From Lewinellaceae bacterium (GTDB lineage Bacteria; Bacteroidota; Bacteroidia; Chitinophagales; Saprospiraceae): DNA of 64,000 nucleotides. Shown in pieces: positions 49,716-57,465 of the stretch. The stretch lies in assembly GCA_016719605.1 (NCBI GenBank), contig JADJYW010000008.1, positions 1-64,000 of the forward strand. The letters are read 5' to 3'. The translations under genes and the position numbers were made by a program. Below the pieces are notes generated by a model, which worked only from the letters and a program-made list of their open reading frames with translations, was not told the DNA's origin and made no database searches. Within the stretch, counting starts at the first letter, position 1. Each line of letters starts with the position of its first letter.

Positions 49716-50299
49716 ATGCCCATCACTTCGCTTGATCAACTCGACCCTAACGGCACGTACACTTACGCGGATTACCTGCTTTGGCAGTTTACAGAGCGGG
49801 TAGAACTGCTGCGTGGCAAAATCCGCCAGATGGCTGCGCCGTCCATGAGACATCAGCGGGCTGTTACAAGACTTACCCGAACCATTGCCAATGCACTATA
49901 TCAAACTCCTTGTCAAGTTTTTGTTGCCCCCTTCGATGTCCGCCTCATCAGAATGCGCAACGACAAAGAAGTGAAGACCGTCGTCCAACCCGATCTCTGT
50001 GTGATCTGCGACCCTGCCAAATTGGACGAACGCGGCTGCAACGGCGCGCCCGACCTCATCATCGAAATCCTCTCGCCGGGCAACAGCCGTACCGAAATGA
50101 AAGACAAGTTTGAACTCTATCAGGAGGCCGGCGTGCTCGAATACTGGGTAGTATCGCCCAGTGAAAAACTATCCAGATTTGGACCCTCGACGAAGAAGGT
50201 ATCTACATCAGCCGCCAACCCAAAGTTGAGGGCGATATCGCCACTACGCCCATCATCCCCAATTTAGCGGTAGATGTGACAGAGGTGTTTTTGGATTGA
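49716..50299 (+). CDS. Uma2-family (PD-(D/E)xK-like) putative endonuclease, one homopolymer frameshift
   Basis: About 193 residues from MPITSLDQLDPNGTYTYADY. Family features: YADYLLWQFTERVELLRGKI, MAAPSMRHQRAVTRL, VQPDLCVICDP (the conserved PD), GAPDLIIEILSPGNSRTE (acidic residue and EILSP) and MKDKFELYQEAGVLEYWVV. Uma2/DUF820 proteins have a restriction-endonuclease-like fold and are often multicopy, with uncertain biological role. The A5 run at 50164-50168 should be A6; after correction the C-terminus reads KTIQIWTLDEEGIYI ... VFLD and ends at 50299. It sits between a relic and the complete copy of an HTCC 3' end, as if inserted into a duplication. Confidence 0.75.
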
Positions 50300-50380
50300 G
50301 CGCCATTTTTTAAAAAAACTGATGGGAAAAAGTTGGAGGCAGGAGACCGCCGGTATCGGACAATCTTGTGCCACAGGCGC

Positions 50381-50424
50381 AAAAAAAAACGGGCAATCCC
50401 GTTGCATAGAACGAAATTGCCCGT
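50381..50424 (-). terminator. Intrinsic terminator of the HTCC gene
   Basis: Stem ACGGGCAAT (50389-50397) with ATTGCCCGT (50416-50424). On the minus strand the hairpin is followed by a run of eight U, 23 bp downstream of the HTCC stop. A near-identical copy is at 49481-49523. The rest of 50300-50446 has no gene. Confidence 0.85.
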
Positions 50425-50446
50425 CAATTAAAACCCTGATTGTTTG

Positions 50447-53400
50447 TTATTTGCGGGTTGCGCTGGGGGCTTCCCCGAATTCCTCCTGGTACAATTTTGA
50501 AAAATAGGAAGGGTCTTTAAATCCGACCTGCCAGGCGGCTTCCGCTACGTTGGCGGCGCCGCTTTCGAGCAGCGTTTTGGCCTTGTTCAGGCGGTGTTTT
50601 CGGATGAGGTCGGAGGGTGAGATGTCCGTCAGGGCCTTCATTTTTCGAAACAACTGCGAGCGGCTCATGCCGATTTTCTGGCAGAGCTGCGGGAGGCCGA
50701 AGTCTTCCTGCTGGTAGTTGGCCTCCACAATGGCGCGCACTTTTTGCAGGAAACCGTCCTCCGGGTCGGCTGCCGGCAGCGCGGGCACTTCCGGCGCCAG
50801 CGCATGCTGCTGGTATTTCACCTGCAATTTTCGGCGCAAGTCGAGCAGGTTTTCCACGGTCACCAGCAACTCCTCCTGGTGAAACGGTTTGGAAAGATAG
50901 GCATCGGCGCCCCGGCGCAGCCCGGCCAGGCGGCTTTGCACGTCCGCTTTGGCCGTCAGCAAAATGATGGGGATATGGCTCGTTCGCTCGTCGTTTTTCA
51001 GGGTTTCCACCACCTCGAAGCCGTCTTTGAAGGGCATCATCACGTCGCTGACGATGAGGTCGGGTATGTTTTCGAGGGCTTTTTCTATGCCCGCCTGGCC
51101 GTTGTAGGCAAAATCGAGAGCGTAGTGGTTCTTCAGGCAAGCGCTCAGGTATTCCACCACGTCGGGATTATCTTCGATTAGCAGCAGCGTCGGAGGAGTG
51201 TCTGGATGACTCGAAGTCGCCCCGACACGATGCGTCGTTTGGATAGTGACGGGGGGACTTTGAGTCACCCGGTCATGTTCAGCATTGTCATGCACAGCCT
51301 GCTGGGTGATCGGCAATTTTACCAAAAATGTACTGCCTACACCCACCGTGCTTTCCACAGAGATTTCGCCGCCCATGGCTTTGACTAATTCCCGGGTCAA
51401 AGAAAGCCCAATGCCGGCACCGCCCGCCCTGGCGTGTTCTTGGTTCTTCGCCTGAAAAAATCGCTCGAACAAATGCGGCAGTTCTTCCGCCGGAATACCT
51501 GCGCCGGAGTCACTGACTGTGAGATTTAGACTTGGCAGGTTTTTGAAACCTGCCAAGTCTACGGAAGCCCGCAAGACCACCTTGCCGCCGGAGGGCGTAA
51601 ACTTGATGGCGTTGGACAGCAGGTTGTGGATGATTTGCAAAAAACGCTCCGGGTCGTAGTCCATCACAATTTTGGTCTGATCGCTTTCGACCCGAAGCAT
51701 CAGGTTTTGGGCGTTTGCCAGCGAGTGCAAACTTTCGGTGATGTACTTGATGTACGTCAGGATATCGCCCTGGATATAGTTCATTTTCAGGGTTTTCGAC
51801 TCCAATTTGGCCAGGTCGAGGATCTGGTTGACGAGTCGCAAGAGGTTTTCGCCGCTGCGTTTGATCAGGGTGAGCGGCTGGGCGATTGCAACGGGGTGCT
51901 GCTGAGCCGCCTCGTCTTGCAGCACCCGCTCGGACATGCCGAGGATCACCGTCAGCGGCGTCCGGAATTCGTGGGTGATATTGGTAAAAAACCGGTTTTT
52001 AAAATCGTCCAGTTCGCGCAGGCGCAGGCGTTCCTGTTCGGCAAACCGTTGGCGAAGCAGGTACTGATAATACCACCAGATACCGGCGGCGGCCAGCGCG
52101 AGGTACAGCAGGTACGCCCACCAGGAAGCCCACCAGGGTGGGCGGATGACAAATTGGAGTTCGGCGGGCTGCTCGCTCCAGGCGCCGTCGTTGTTGCTGC
52201 CCTGCACCTTGAACGTGTAGGTTCCAGGGGCGAGGTTGGCGAATTGGATGCTGTTTTTGTTGCCCAGCGGCACCCAGCCTTTGTCCACATCCACCAGTTG
52301 GTAGCGGTACTGGTTTTGCGCGGGGTTGGTGAATTCGAGCGCCGCGAAATCGAACGTGAGCAGGTTTTGGTTGTGGGAAAGGGTGATGGACGATTTCCCT
52401 GAAAGGTCAAACTTCCGGTTGTTGACCTGCAGACCGACGATATGGGTTAGCGGCAAGTGTTCATTGAAGCGTAGGCTGTCGGGATGAAACACCGTCAGGC
52501 CTTTTACGCCGCCGAAAATCAGGGTGCCGTCCCGGGTTTTCAGGTAGCTGGAACTGTTGAACTCGTTGTCCTGCAAGCCGTCGGCAGCGGTAAAATTTTT
52601 GGTCGTTTCCGTGCGGACGTGAAAGCGGCACAGGCCCTTGTTGGTGCTTAACCAGATAAAGGGCCTCCCCGCTGCCCCCTGCAAAGGAGGGGGGGAGGTG
52701 CCGGCGCCTTCGGCCAGAATGCCGTACACGACATTGTCGGGTAAGCCTTGCTCCTTTTTGTAGTGTTTCCATTGCCCCGACTGTTTGTCGAGCCGGTTGA
52801 GTCCGCCGGCCTTGGTGCCCACCCAAAGGTATCGCCGGGGTTCGAGCGGGTCGTCGGCCACGCTGAGTATGGTATTGCTGCTGAGCGAGGATCGGTTGGT
52901 TGGGTTATTCCGGAAATACTCGAAGCGGTAGCCTGCATTTTCCGGGGTGGCTTTGGTCAGTCCCTCGAAGCCGAATATCCATATTACGCCATCGGTATCC
53001 TCGAACAAGTAGAAGGAATAATCCGACACCCTTTTCTGCGGTTTGTCGAACGGATACTCCCGGCTGGTATTTGTTCGGGGGTCAAATTTGCGCAAGCCGG
53101 TTTCTTCCACGCTCAGCAGGGCGCCGGTGCGGTCGCACAACAGGCCGACGCCACGCCAGGGAAACGATTTCAGGGATTTCGTCACAGCATCCATTCGGTA
53201 CAAGAGAGAATCGTCGCGGCTTGACGACCATCCGTTGCCGGCTTTATCGAAGCATACGGCGAGGCGCCCTATGGAGTTATTGTCAAACGGGTGGAAGTTG
53301 CCGTAATAATCCGTGTTGGGAGCCTGTTGGTCAAAGGTTTTGGAACGGTATTTTATCTGAGGAGATTCTATGCTGGAGAAGCCTCCGTCGGGAGTTTCGA

Positions 53401-54508
53401 CCACGATACGTTGTGTGACATCCGAGAGGCAGGTTTTAAATACCGGCACCGTTTCATTCAGTTTGATCATGCCAAAGCCGCTGGTGCCGATCCAGACCAC
53501 CCCGCTCTGATCAAACAGAAATTTGGTGCAATAGGCGTATTTATCTTCCAGTAAAGCAGTATCGGTATGTACCTCCAGTTCGGGTTTGCCTTGATTAAAA
53601 AAAGCAGGTACCTCCCATTTTTGAATGGCTTTCCCCCGAAACGTCCATAAATATCCCGCAGCATCAAGCGAAAAAACGGTGCGCGGATAAACCGGAGTGG
53701 AGGGGTCTTTTAATTCCCTGATGTTGGAGCCTGCTATCCAAATCCAGACTTTTTGTTCGGAGGGGAGTTTTCCTATCAGCAAAAGTTCACCGGCATTGTT
53801 TTCTGCAATGCCCCGAATGGCCACATTCGGATTGTTGTATTCGGGAAAAACCTTTTCCGTAGCGGGGTCGAAGCGGAATAGTCCCTGATTGGTGCCGATC
53901 AGCAATTTTTGTTTTTTGGTATACAAGATTCTCGACGCCCGCAGCGGTGGCCCCGCTCCGCCGTCTGCACGCTGCAGGGCAATGTGCTTGCAGGGTGGTG
54001 TTATGTTGGCGGTACCGGTTGTCACGGCTTTTTCCAGCAAACCTTCCGGTACGGTTATTTTCCAGATATGGGAATCGTCGGTCAGCCAAACGGCGCCATC
54101 CGGCGTTTCTGCAAAAAAAGCATACCCTCGACTGGACACCGGTTTTCCTGCATGCATCAGATGAAAAAAACGCCTGCTCTTGGGGTCGAATAGCTCCAGT
54201 TGACCAGGCAGGTTTACCCAAATCAACCCGTTGCGGTCTTCAAACAAGTTGGTTGCCTCGCTGCCGCTGATGGAAAATGCGTTGAACAGATCGGGTGAAA
54301 ACACCTCAAACCGGGATCCGTCGTAGCGGTTCAGCCCGTCATTGGTGGCTATCCAGATATAGCCGTCCCTGCTCTGCAAGATGTCGTACACCATGCCCTG
54401 CGAGAGGCCGTCGTTGACGGTAATAGCCTCGTATTGCGGCGGCTGGGCATAGGCCGCCATGCTCGACATGAACCACAGCAACAGAAGAAATGTAGAGCGG
54501 ATGTACAT
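50447..54508 (-). CDS. Hybrid two-component system protein (propeller-HK-REC-AraC)
   Basis: 1,353 residues. Signal peptide (MYIRSTFLLLLWFMSSMAAYAQ), two periplasmic seven-bladed propellers made of two-component-propeller repeats (about 25-680; first repeat GLSQGMVYDILQSRDGYIW), a Y_Y_Y domain (YRYQLVDVDKGW ... GTYTFKVQGSN), a transmembrane helix near 790-805, HisKA (FFTNITHEFRTPLTVILG, His near 841), HATPase (NLLSNAIKFTPSGG, SDSGAGIPAEEL, GGAGIGLSL), receiver (about 1106-1220; LLLIEDNPDV, Asp in LIVSDVMMP, Lys in LSKPF) and an AraC-type HTH (about 1253-1350). Such proteins sense oligosaccharides or other periplasmic ligands and activate nearby genes. In-frame repeat elements encode residues about 603-616 (SPPPLQGAAGRP) and 983-994 (DLAGFKNLPSL). 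Divergent from the DASS transporter. Confidence 0.92.
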   Translation of the reverse strand: MYIRSTFLLLLWFMSSMAAYAQPPQYEAITVNDGLSQGMVYDILQSRDGYIWIATNDGLNRYDGSRFEVFSPDLFNAFSISGSEATNLFEDRNGLIWVNLPGQLELFDPKSRRFFHLMHAGKPVSSRGYAFFAETPDGAVWLTDDSHIWKITVPEGLLEKAVTTGTANITPPCKHIALQRADGGAGPPLRASRILYTKKQKLLIGTNQGLFRFDPATEKVFPEYNNPNVAIRGIAENNAGELLLIGKLPSEQKVWIWIAGSNIRELKDPSTPVYPRTVFSLDAAGYLWTFRGKAIQKWEVPAFFNQGKPELEVHTDTALLEDKYAYCTKFLFDQSGVVWIGTSGFGMIKLNETVPVFKTCLSDVTQRIVVETPDGGFSSIESPQIKYRSKTFDQQAPNTDYYGNFHPFDNNSIGRLAVCFDKAGNGWSSSRDDSLLYRMDAVTKSLKSFPWRGVGLLCDRTGALLSVEETGLRKFDPRTNTSREYPFDKPQKRVSDYSFYLFEDTDGVIWIFGFEGLTKATPENAGYRFEYFRNNPTNRSSLSSNTILSVADDPLEPRRYLWVGTKAGGLNRLDKQSGQWKHYKKEQGLPDNVVYGILAEGAGTSPPPLQGAAGRPFIWLSTNKGLCRFHVRTETTKNFTAADGLQDNEFNSSSYLKTRDGTLIFGGVKGLTVFHPDSLRFNEHLPLTHIVGLQVNNRKFDLSGKSSITLSHNQNLLTFDFAALEFTNPAQNQYRYQLVDVDKGWVPLGNKNSIQFANLAPGTYTFKVQGSNNDGAWSEQPAELQFVIRPPWWASWWAYLLYLALAAAGIWWYYQYLLRQRFAEQERLRLRELDDFKNRFFTNITHEFRTPLTVILGMSERVLQDEAAQQHPVAIAQPLTLIKRSGENLLRLVNQILDLAKLESKTLKMNYIQGDILTYIKYITESLHSLANAQNLMLRVESDQTKIVMDYDPERFLQIIHNLLSNAIKFTPSGGKVVLRASVDLAGFKNLPSLNLTVSDSGAGIPAEELPHLFERFFQAKNQEHARAGGAGIGLSLTRELVKAMGGEISVESTVGVGSTFLVKLPITQQAVHDNAEHDRVTQSPPVTIQTTHRVGATSSHPDTPPTLLLIEDNPDVVEYLSACLKNHYALDFAYNGQAGIEKALENIPDLIVSDVMMPFKDGFEVVETLKNDERTSHIPIILLTAKADVQSRLAGLRRGADAYLSKPFHQEELLVTVENLLDLRRKLQVKYQQHALAPEVPALPAADPEDGFLQKVRAIVEANYQQEDFGLPQLCQKIGMSRSQLFRKMKALTDISPSDLIRKHRLNKAKTLLESGAANVAEAAWQVGFKDPSYFSKLYQEEFGEAPSATRK
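51528..51560. repeat. 15-bp palindrome inside the HTCC kinase domain
   Basis: Perfect 15-nt arms (51528-51542, 51546-51560) with a 3-nt loop, centred on CAGGTTT/AAACCTG. Translated in frame as DLAGFKNLPSL between two strands of the ATPase domain. Same family as the intergenic hairpin at 26749-26780. Confidence 0.85.
52661..52700. repeat. C/G-rich repeat element inside the HTCC propeller
   Basis: CCTCCCCGCTGCCCCCTGCA followed by AAGGAGGGGGGGAGG forms an imperfect palindrome resembling the intergenic repeats at 16736-16900. In frame it encodes SPPPLQGAAGRP, a low-complexity insert between otherwise regular propeller strands (GILAEGAG ... FIWLSTNKG). Confidence 0.65.
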
Positions 54509-54616
54509 GGTAGCCGCAAATATAGGCCATGCCGTTGGTCGCTTCTATTACCTGCTGTTCAACCTGTTTCAACCGCGTAAACCTTCTACCTTGGCCCGCG
54601 AAAAAAAATCCAACGT

Positions 54617-56053
54617 ATGAAGCAAACCTGGTTGCCACAGGTGGCCGGCCCGCTCCTGTTCCTGTTTATCGCCCTGATCCCGACGCCGCCCGGCATGTCC
54701 GTGGCGGCGCAGCTCACGCTGGGCGTGACCATCTGGATGGCCATCTGGTGGATCACCGAGGTCGTACACACGGCCGTGACGGCGATGCTGCCACTCATCC
54801 TGTTTCCGCTGTGCGGGGTGATGCCGCTGAAAAGCGTTTCGGTGGAGTTTGGCAACGAGATCATCTTTCTGTTTTTGGCAGGCTTCCTGTTCGGGCGTGC
54901 TATTGAGCGCTGGAACCTGCACACGCGCATCGCGCTGAATATGGTGCTTTGGCTGGGCGACAACCCCGCCCGTATCATACTGGGTTTCATGGTCGCCACG
55001 GCCTTCGTTTCCATGTGGATATCCAATACCGCTACGGCGGTGATGATGACTCCGGTGGCCATTGCGGTTGGCAATGGGCAATGGGCCGAGCAGGAAAATC
55101 CCAGCCCCAATTTCCGCAAAGCCCTCATGCTGGGCGTGGCCTACGCTTGTTCCATTGGCGGCGTGGCCACCATCGTGGGTACGCCCACCAACGCTATTTT
55201 CCTCGGCTACGCCCAGAATGAACTGCACGAGCAGGTGAGTTTCTGGAAATGGTTTGTGTTTGCATTTCCCTTCGCAACGGTGTTGCTATTCGCGTGCTGG
55301 GTGCTGCTGATCTGGTTGTTTCCGCAGGAAAAAGCCGAACGCGGCACCGATTACCGGCAAATACTGCGCACACACCTCGCTGCGCTCGGCCCGCTGTCGG
55401 CCCCGGAGCGCCGGCTGATGGGACTGTTCGGTTCGGTCATCGTGGCGTGGCTGAGTGGTTCGCTGTTGTGGTACCCGTGGGTGCCCAATTGCAACGACAC
55501 GGTAGTGGCCATGACGGGCGCCTTGCTTTTGTTTCTGATGCCCGCCGGCAATGCCCACCCGGACACACCCCTGCTCGATTGGCCGAATGCCCTCAAAATC
55601 CAGTGGGGTGTCCTGCTTTTTTTCGGGGGCGGGCTGGCGCTGGCGCGTGGTTTTGATGTGAGCGGCCTGGCCCTGTGGATGGGGGGACAAATGGAAAGCT
55701 TGCGTACGCTGCCCCCGATACTCATTCTCCTGGCGGTACTGACGGTCGTCACGCTGCTGAGCGAAATTGCATCCAATGTTGCCACCGCATCCATGATGAT
55801 GCCTGTGCTGGCTGCACTGGCTGTTGCTGTGGGCGCCGACCCGTTCGGGATGCTGCTCAGCGCAGCTCTGGCAGCGTCTTTCGGCTTTGGTTTACCGGTA
55901 GCCACCGCGCCGAATACCATCGTATTTGGGTCCGGATACCTCCATACGCGCGACATGGCCCGCGCCGGATTTTTGCTGGATGCAATCGCTATTTTGCTGC
56001 TCGTCGGGTTTTTATACCTGTTTTTGCCCTTGGTCTGGGGCGTTGGTTTTTGA
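54617..56053 (+). CDS. DASS/SLC13-family dicarboxylate or sulfate:sodium symporter
   Basis: 478 residues, about 11-13 membrane helices. The two inverted substrate/sodium-binding motifs are visible: MWISNTATAVMMTPVA (SNT) near 135 and EIASNVATASMMMPVL near 392. The helix-entry signature IVGTPTNAIFLG is near 195, with NTIVFGSGYL near the end. SLC13 carriers take up di/tricarboxylates, sulfate or phosphate with sodium; the exact substrate cannot be told. It is divergent from the HTCC gene across 108 bp, so the hybrid sensor could control it. Its stop is 6 bp from the convergent aminotransferase stop. Confidence 0.9.
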   Translation: MKQTWLPQVAGPLLFLFIALIPTPPGMSVAAQLTLGVTIWMAIWWITEVVHTAVTAMLPLILFPLCGVMPLKSVSVEFGNEIIFLFLAGFLFGRAIERWNLHTRIALNMVLWLGDNPARIILGFMVATAFVSMWISNTATAVMMTPVAIAVGNGQWAEQENPSPNFRKALMLGVAYACSIGGVATIVGTPTNAIFLGYAQNELHEQVSFWKWFVFAFPFATVLLFACWVLLIWLFPQEKAERGTDYRQILRTHLAALGPLSAPERRLMGLFGSVIVAWLSGSLLWYPWVPNCNDTVVAMTGALLLFLMPAGNAHPDTPLLDWPNALKIQWGVLLFFGGGLALARGFDVSGLALWMGGQMESLRTLPPILILLAVLTVVTLLSEIASNVATASMMMPVLAALAVAVGADPFGMLLSAALAASFGFGLPVATAPNTIVFGSGYLHTRDMARAGFLLDAIAILLLVGFLYLFLPLVWGVGF

Positions 56054-56059
56054 ACACGC

Positions 56060-57265
56060 TCACCGCAACCGTCCGAGCGCGGTTTTCATACGTTCAATAG
56101 CCTCTCGCAGTTGGTCCTCCGACGCGGCATAACTCAGACGAAAACAGTTGGGATCGCCGAAAGCGGAGCCGGATACCAAACCTACATAAGCGCTGGACAT
56201 GATGTAGTCGCAGAGGTCGTCGGCATTCTGAATGACCGTATGTCCGTCGGTTTTGCCGAAGTAGGCACGCACATCCGGGAACACATAAAATGCGCCCTCC
56301 GGGTGGTTGGCCTGGAGGCCGGGGATTTCTTCCAGCATGGAGAGTACGATATCGCGGCGTTCGCGGAAGGCTTCGCGCATGGCTTTGGTCGGCCCGAGAT
56401 CGCTCGTTAGCGCAACGGCGCCGGCCTTTTGGCTGAACGATGCCGCGCCGCTGGTCACCTGGCCCTGAATTTTGGTGCAGGCGTCCGCGATAAACTTCGG
56501 CGCCCCCATGTAGCCCAGCCGCCAACCGGTCATGGAAAAGCCCTTGGCGAAGCCATTGACTGTAATCGTGCGGTTTTTTACCTGCGGAAAACTGCCTATG
56601 CTGACGTGTTCGTGGGTAAAGTTGATGTACTCGTAAATTTCGTCGCTGACAATATACACCTGTTCATGGCGTGCCAGCACATCGGCATACCCCTGCATTT
56701 CATGGCGATCGAATACAGTTCCGGTCGGATTGCAGGGCGAAGAGAAGAGTACGAATTTGGTGCGCGGCGTGATGGCTGCTTCCAGTTGTTCCGGCGTCGG
56801 CTTGAAGTCGCGTTCCACCCCCGCATATACGGGCACCGGTATGCCGCCGGAAAGTTTTACAATTTCCCAGTACGATACCCAATAGGGGGCAAATACCACC
56901 ACCTCATCACCCGGGTCGAGCAGGGCCTGGCAAAGGTTGTAGATGGACTGTTTGGCGCCACTACTCACCACGATCTGCTCGGGTTTGTAGTCGAGATTGT
57001 TGTCGCGTTTGAATTTTTCACTGATGGCTTTGGTCAATTCCGGCAAACCGGAGACAGGCGTGTATTTGGTATAACCATCCTGCAAGGCCTGATAGGCGGC
57101 ATCTTTAATGTGGTCGGGGGTGTCGAAGTCCGGCTCGCCGAGACTCAGGCTGATCACATCGTGGCCAAGAGCACGCAGTTCGCGGGCCATGCGCGCCATC
57201 TTGAGTGTTTCGGATTCGGCAAGGTGTACGACTCGCTGGGATAGTACAGACTGGGAGTTGGTCAT
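56060..57265 (-). CDS. aspC: Aspartate aminotransferase, class I PLP-dependent (subgroup Ib type)
   Basis: 401 residues. Class I/II aminotransferase signatures in order: ISLSLGEPDFDTP near the N-terminus, SSGAKQSIYNLCQALLDPGD, FAPYWVSYWEIVKLSGG, the NPTG segment in FSSPCNPTGTVFDRHEM, the PLP-phenol Asp/Tyr region YIVSDEIYEYINF, the Schiff-base Lys in TVNGFAKGFSMTGWRLGY, and the carboxylate-binding Arg in FRLSYAASEDQLREAIER. It transfers the amino group between aspartate and 2-oxoglutarate in the cytoplasm; related members accept prephenate or aromatic substrates. Stand-alone gene. A possible -7 box TACCTTCG (minus strand, 57323-57330) and a 2 x 16-bp repeat lie upstream. Confidence 0.88.
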   Translation of the reverse strand: MTNSQSVLSQRVVHLAESETLKMARMARELRALGHDVISLSLGEPDFDTPDHIKDAAYQALQDGYTKYTPVSGLPELTKAISEKFKRDNNLDYKPEQIVVSSGAKQSIYNLCQALLDPGDEVVVFAPYWVSYWEIVKLSGGIPVPVYAGVERDFKPTPEQLEAAITPRTKFVLFSSPCNPTGTVFDRHEMQGYADVLARHEQVYIVSDEIYEYINFTHEHVSIGSFPQVKNRTITVNGFAKGFSMTGWRLGYMGAPKFIADACTKIQGQVTSGAASFSQKAGAVALTSDLGPTKAMREAFRERRDIVLSMLEEIPGLQANHPEGAFYVFPDVRAYFGKTDGHTVIQNADDLCDYIMSSAYVGLVSGSAFGDPNCFRLSYAASEDQLREAIERMKTALGRLR

Positions 57266-57274
57266 GCGTTGCTG

Positions 57275-57306
57275 TTGGTTGACTGGTTTATTGGTTGACT
57301 GGTTGA
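57275..57306. repeat. Tandem repeat, 2 x 16 bp, upstream of the aminotransferase
   Basis: TTGGTTGACTGGTTTA followed by TTGGTTGACTGGTTGA, ending 10 bp from the aminotransferase ATG. It occupies the 5' untranslated region on the minus strand. Confidence 0.75.
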
Positions 57307-57367
57307 TTTGAAATGGCGGTGCGAAGGTATGGAATGTGGTTGACCCGCGATATCAAACGCACCAGCC

Positions 57368-57403
57368 AAAAAAGTGCGGGGGCGACTACCGTCACCCCCG
57401 CAC
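57368..57403 (-). terminator. Intrinsic terminator downstream of copy C
   Basis: Stem GTGCGGGGG (57374-57382) with CCCCCGCAC (57395-57403) and a 12-nt loop. On the minus strand it is followed by six U. It would end transcription of copy C, 63 bp past its stop, after the 18-bp tandem repeats. Confidence 0.75.
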
Positions 57404-57404
57404 C

Positions 57405-57457
57405 ATCGAAAAAATCGAATCAATCGAAATAATCGAATCAATCGAAAAATCGAATCA
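57405..57457. repeat. Tandem repeat, 3 x 17-18 bp, between the copy C stop and its terminator
   Basis: Three copies of a unit of the form ATCGAAAAAATCGAATCA (18, 18 and 17 bp) on the plus strand. On the minus strand they follow the copy C stop codon by about 10 bp. Confidence 0.85.
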
Positions 57458-57465
57458 ATCCAGCA

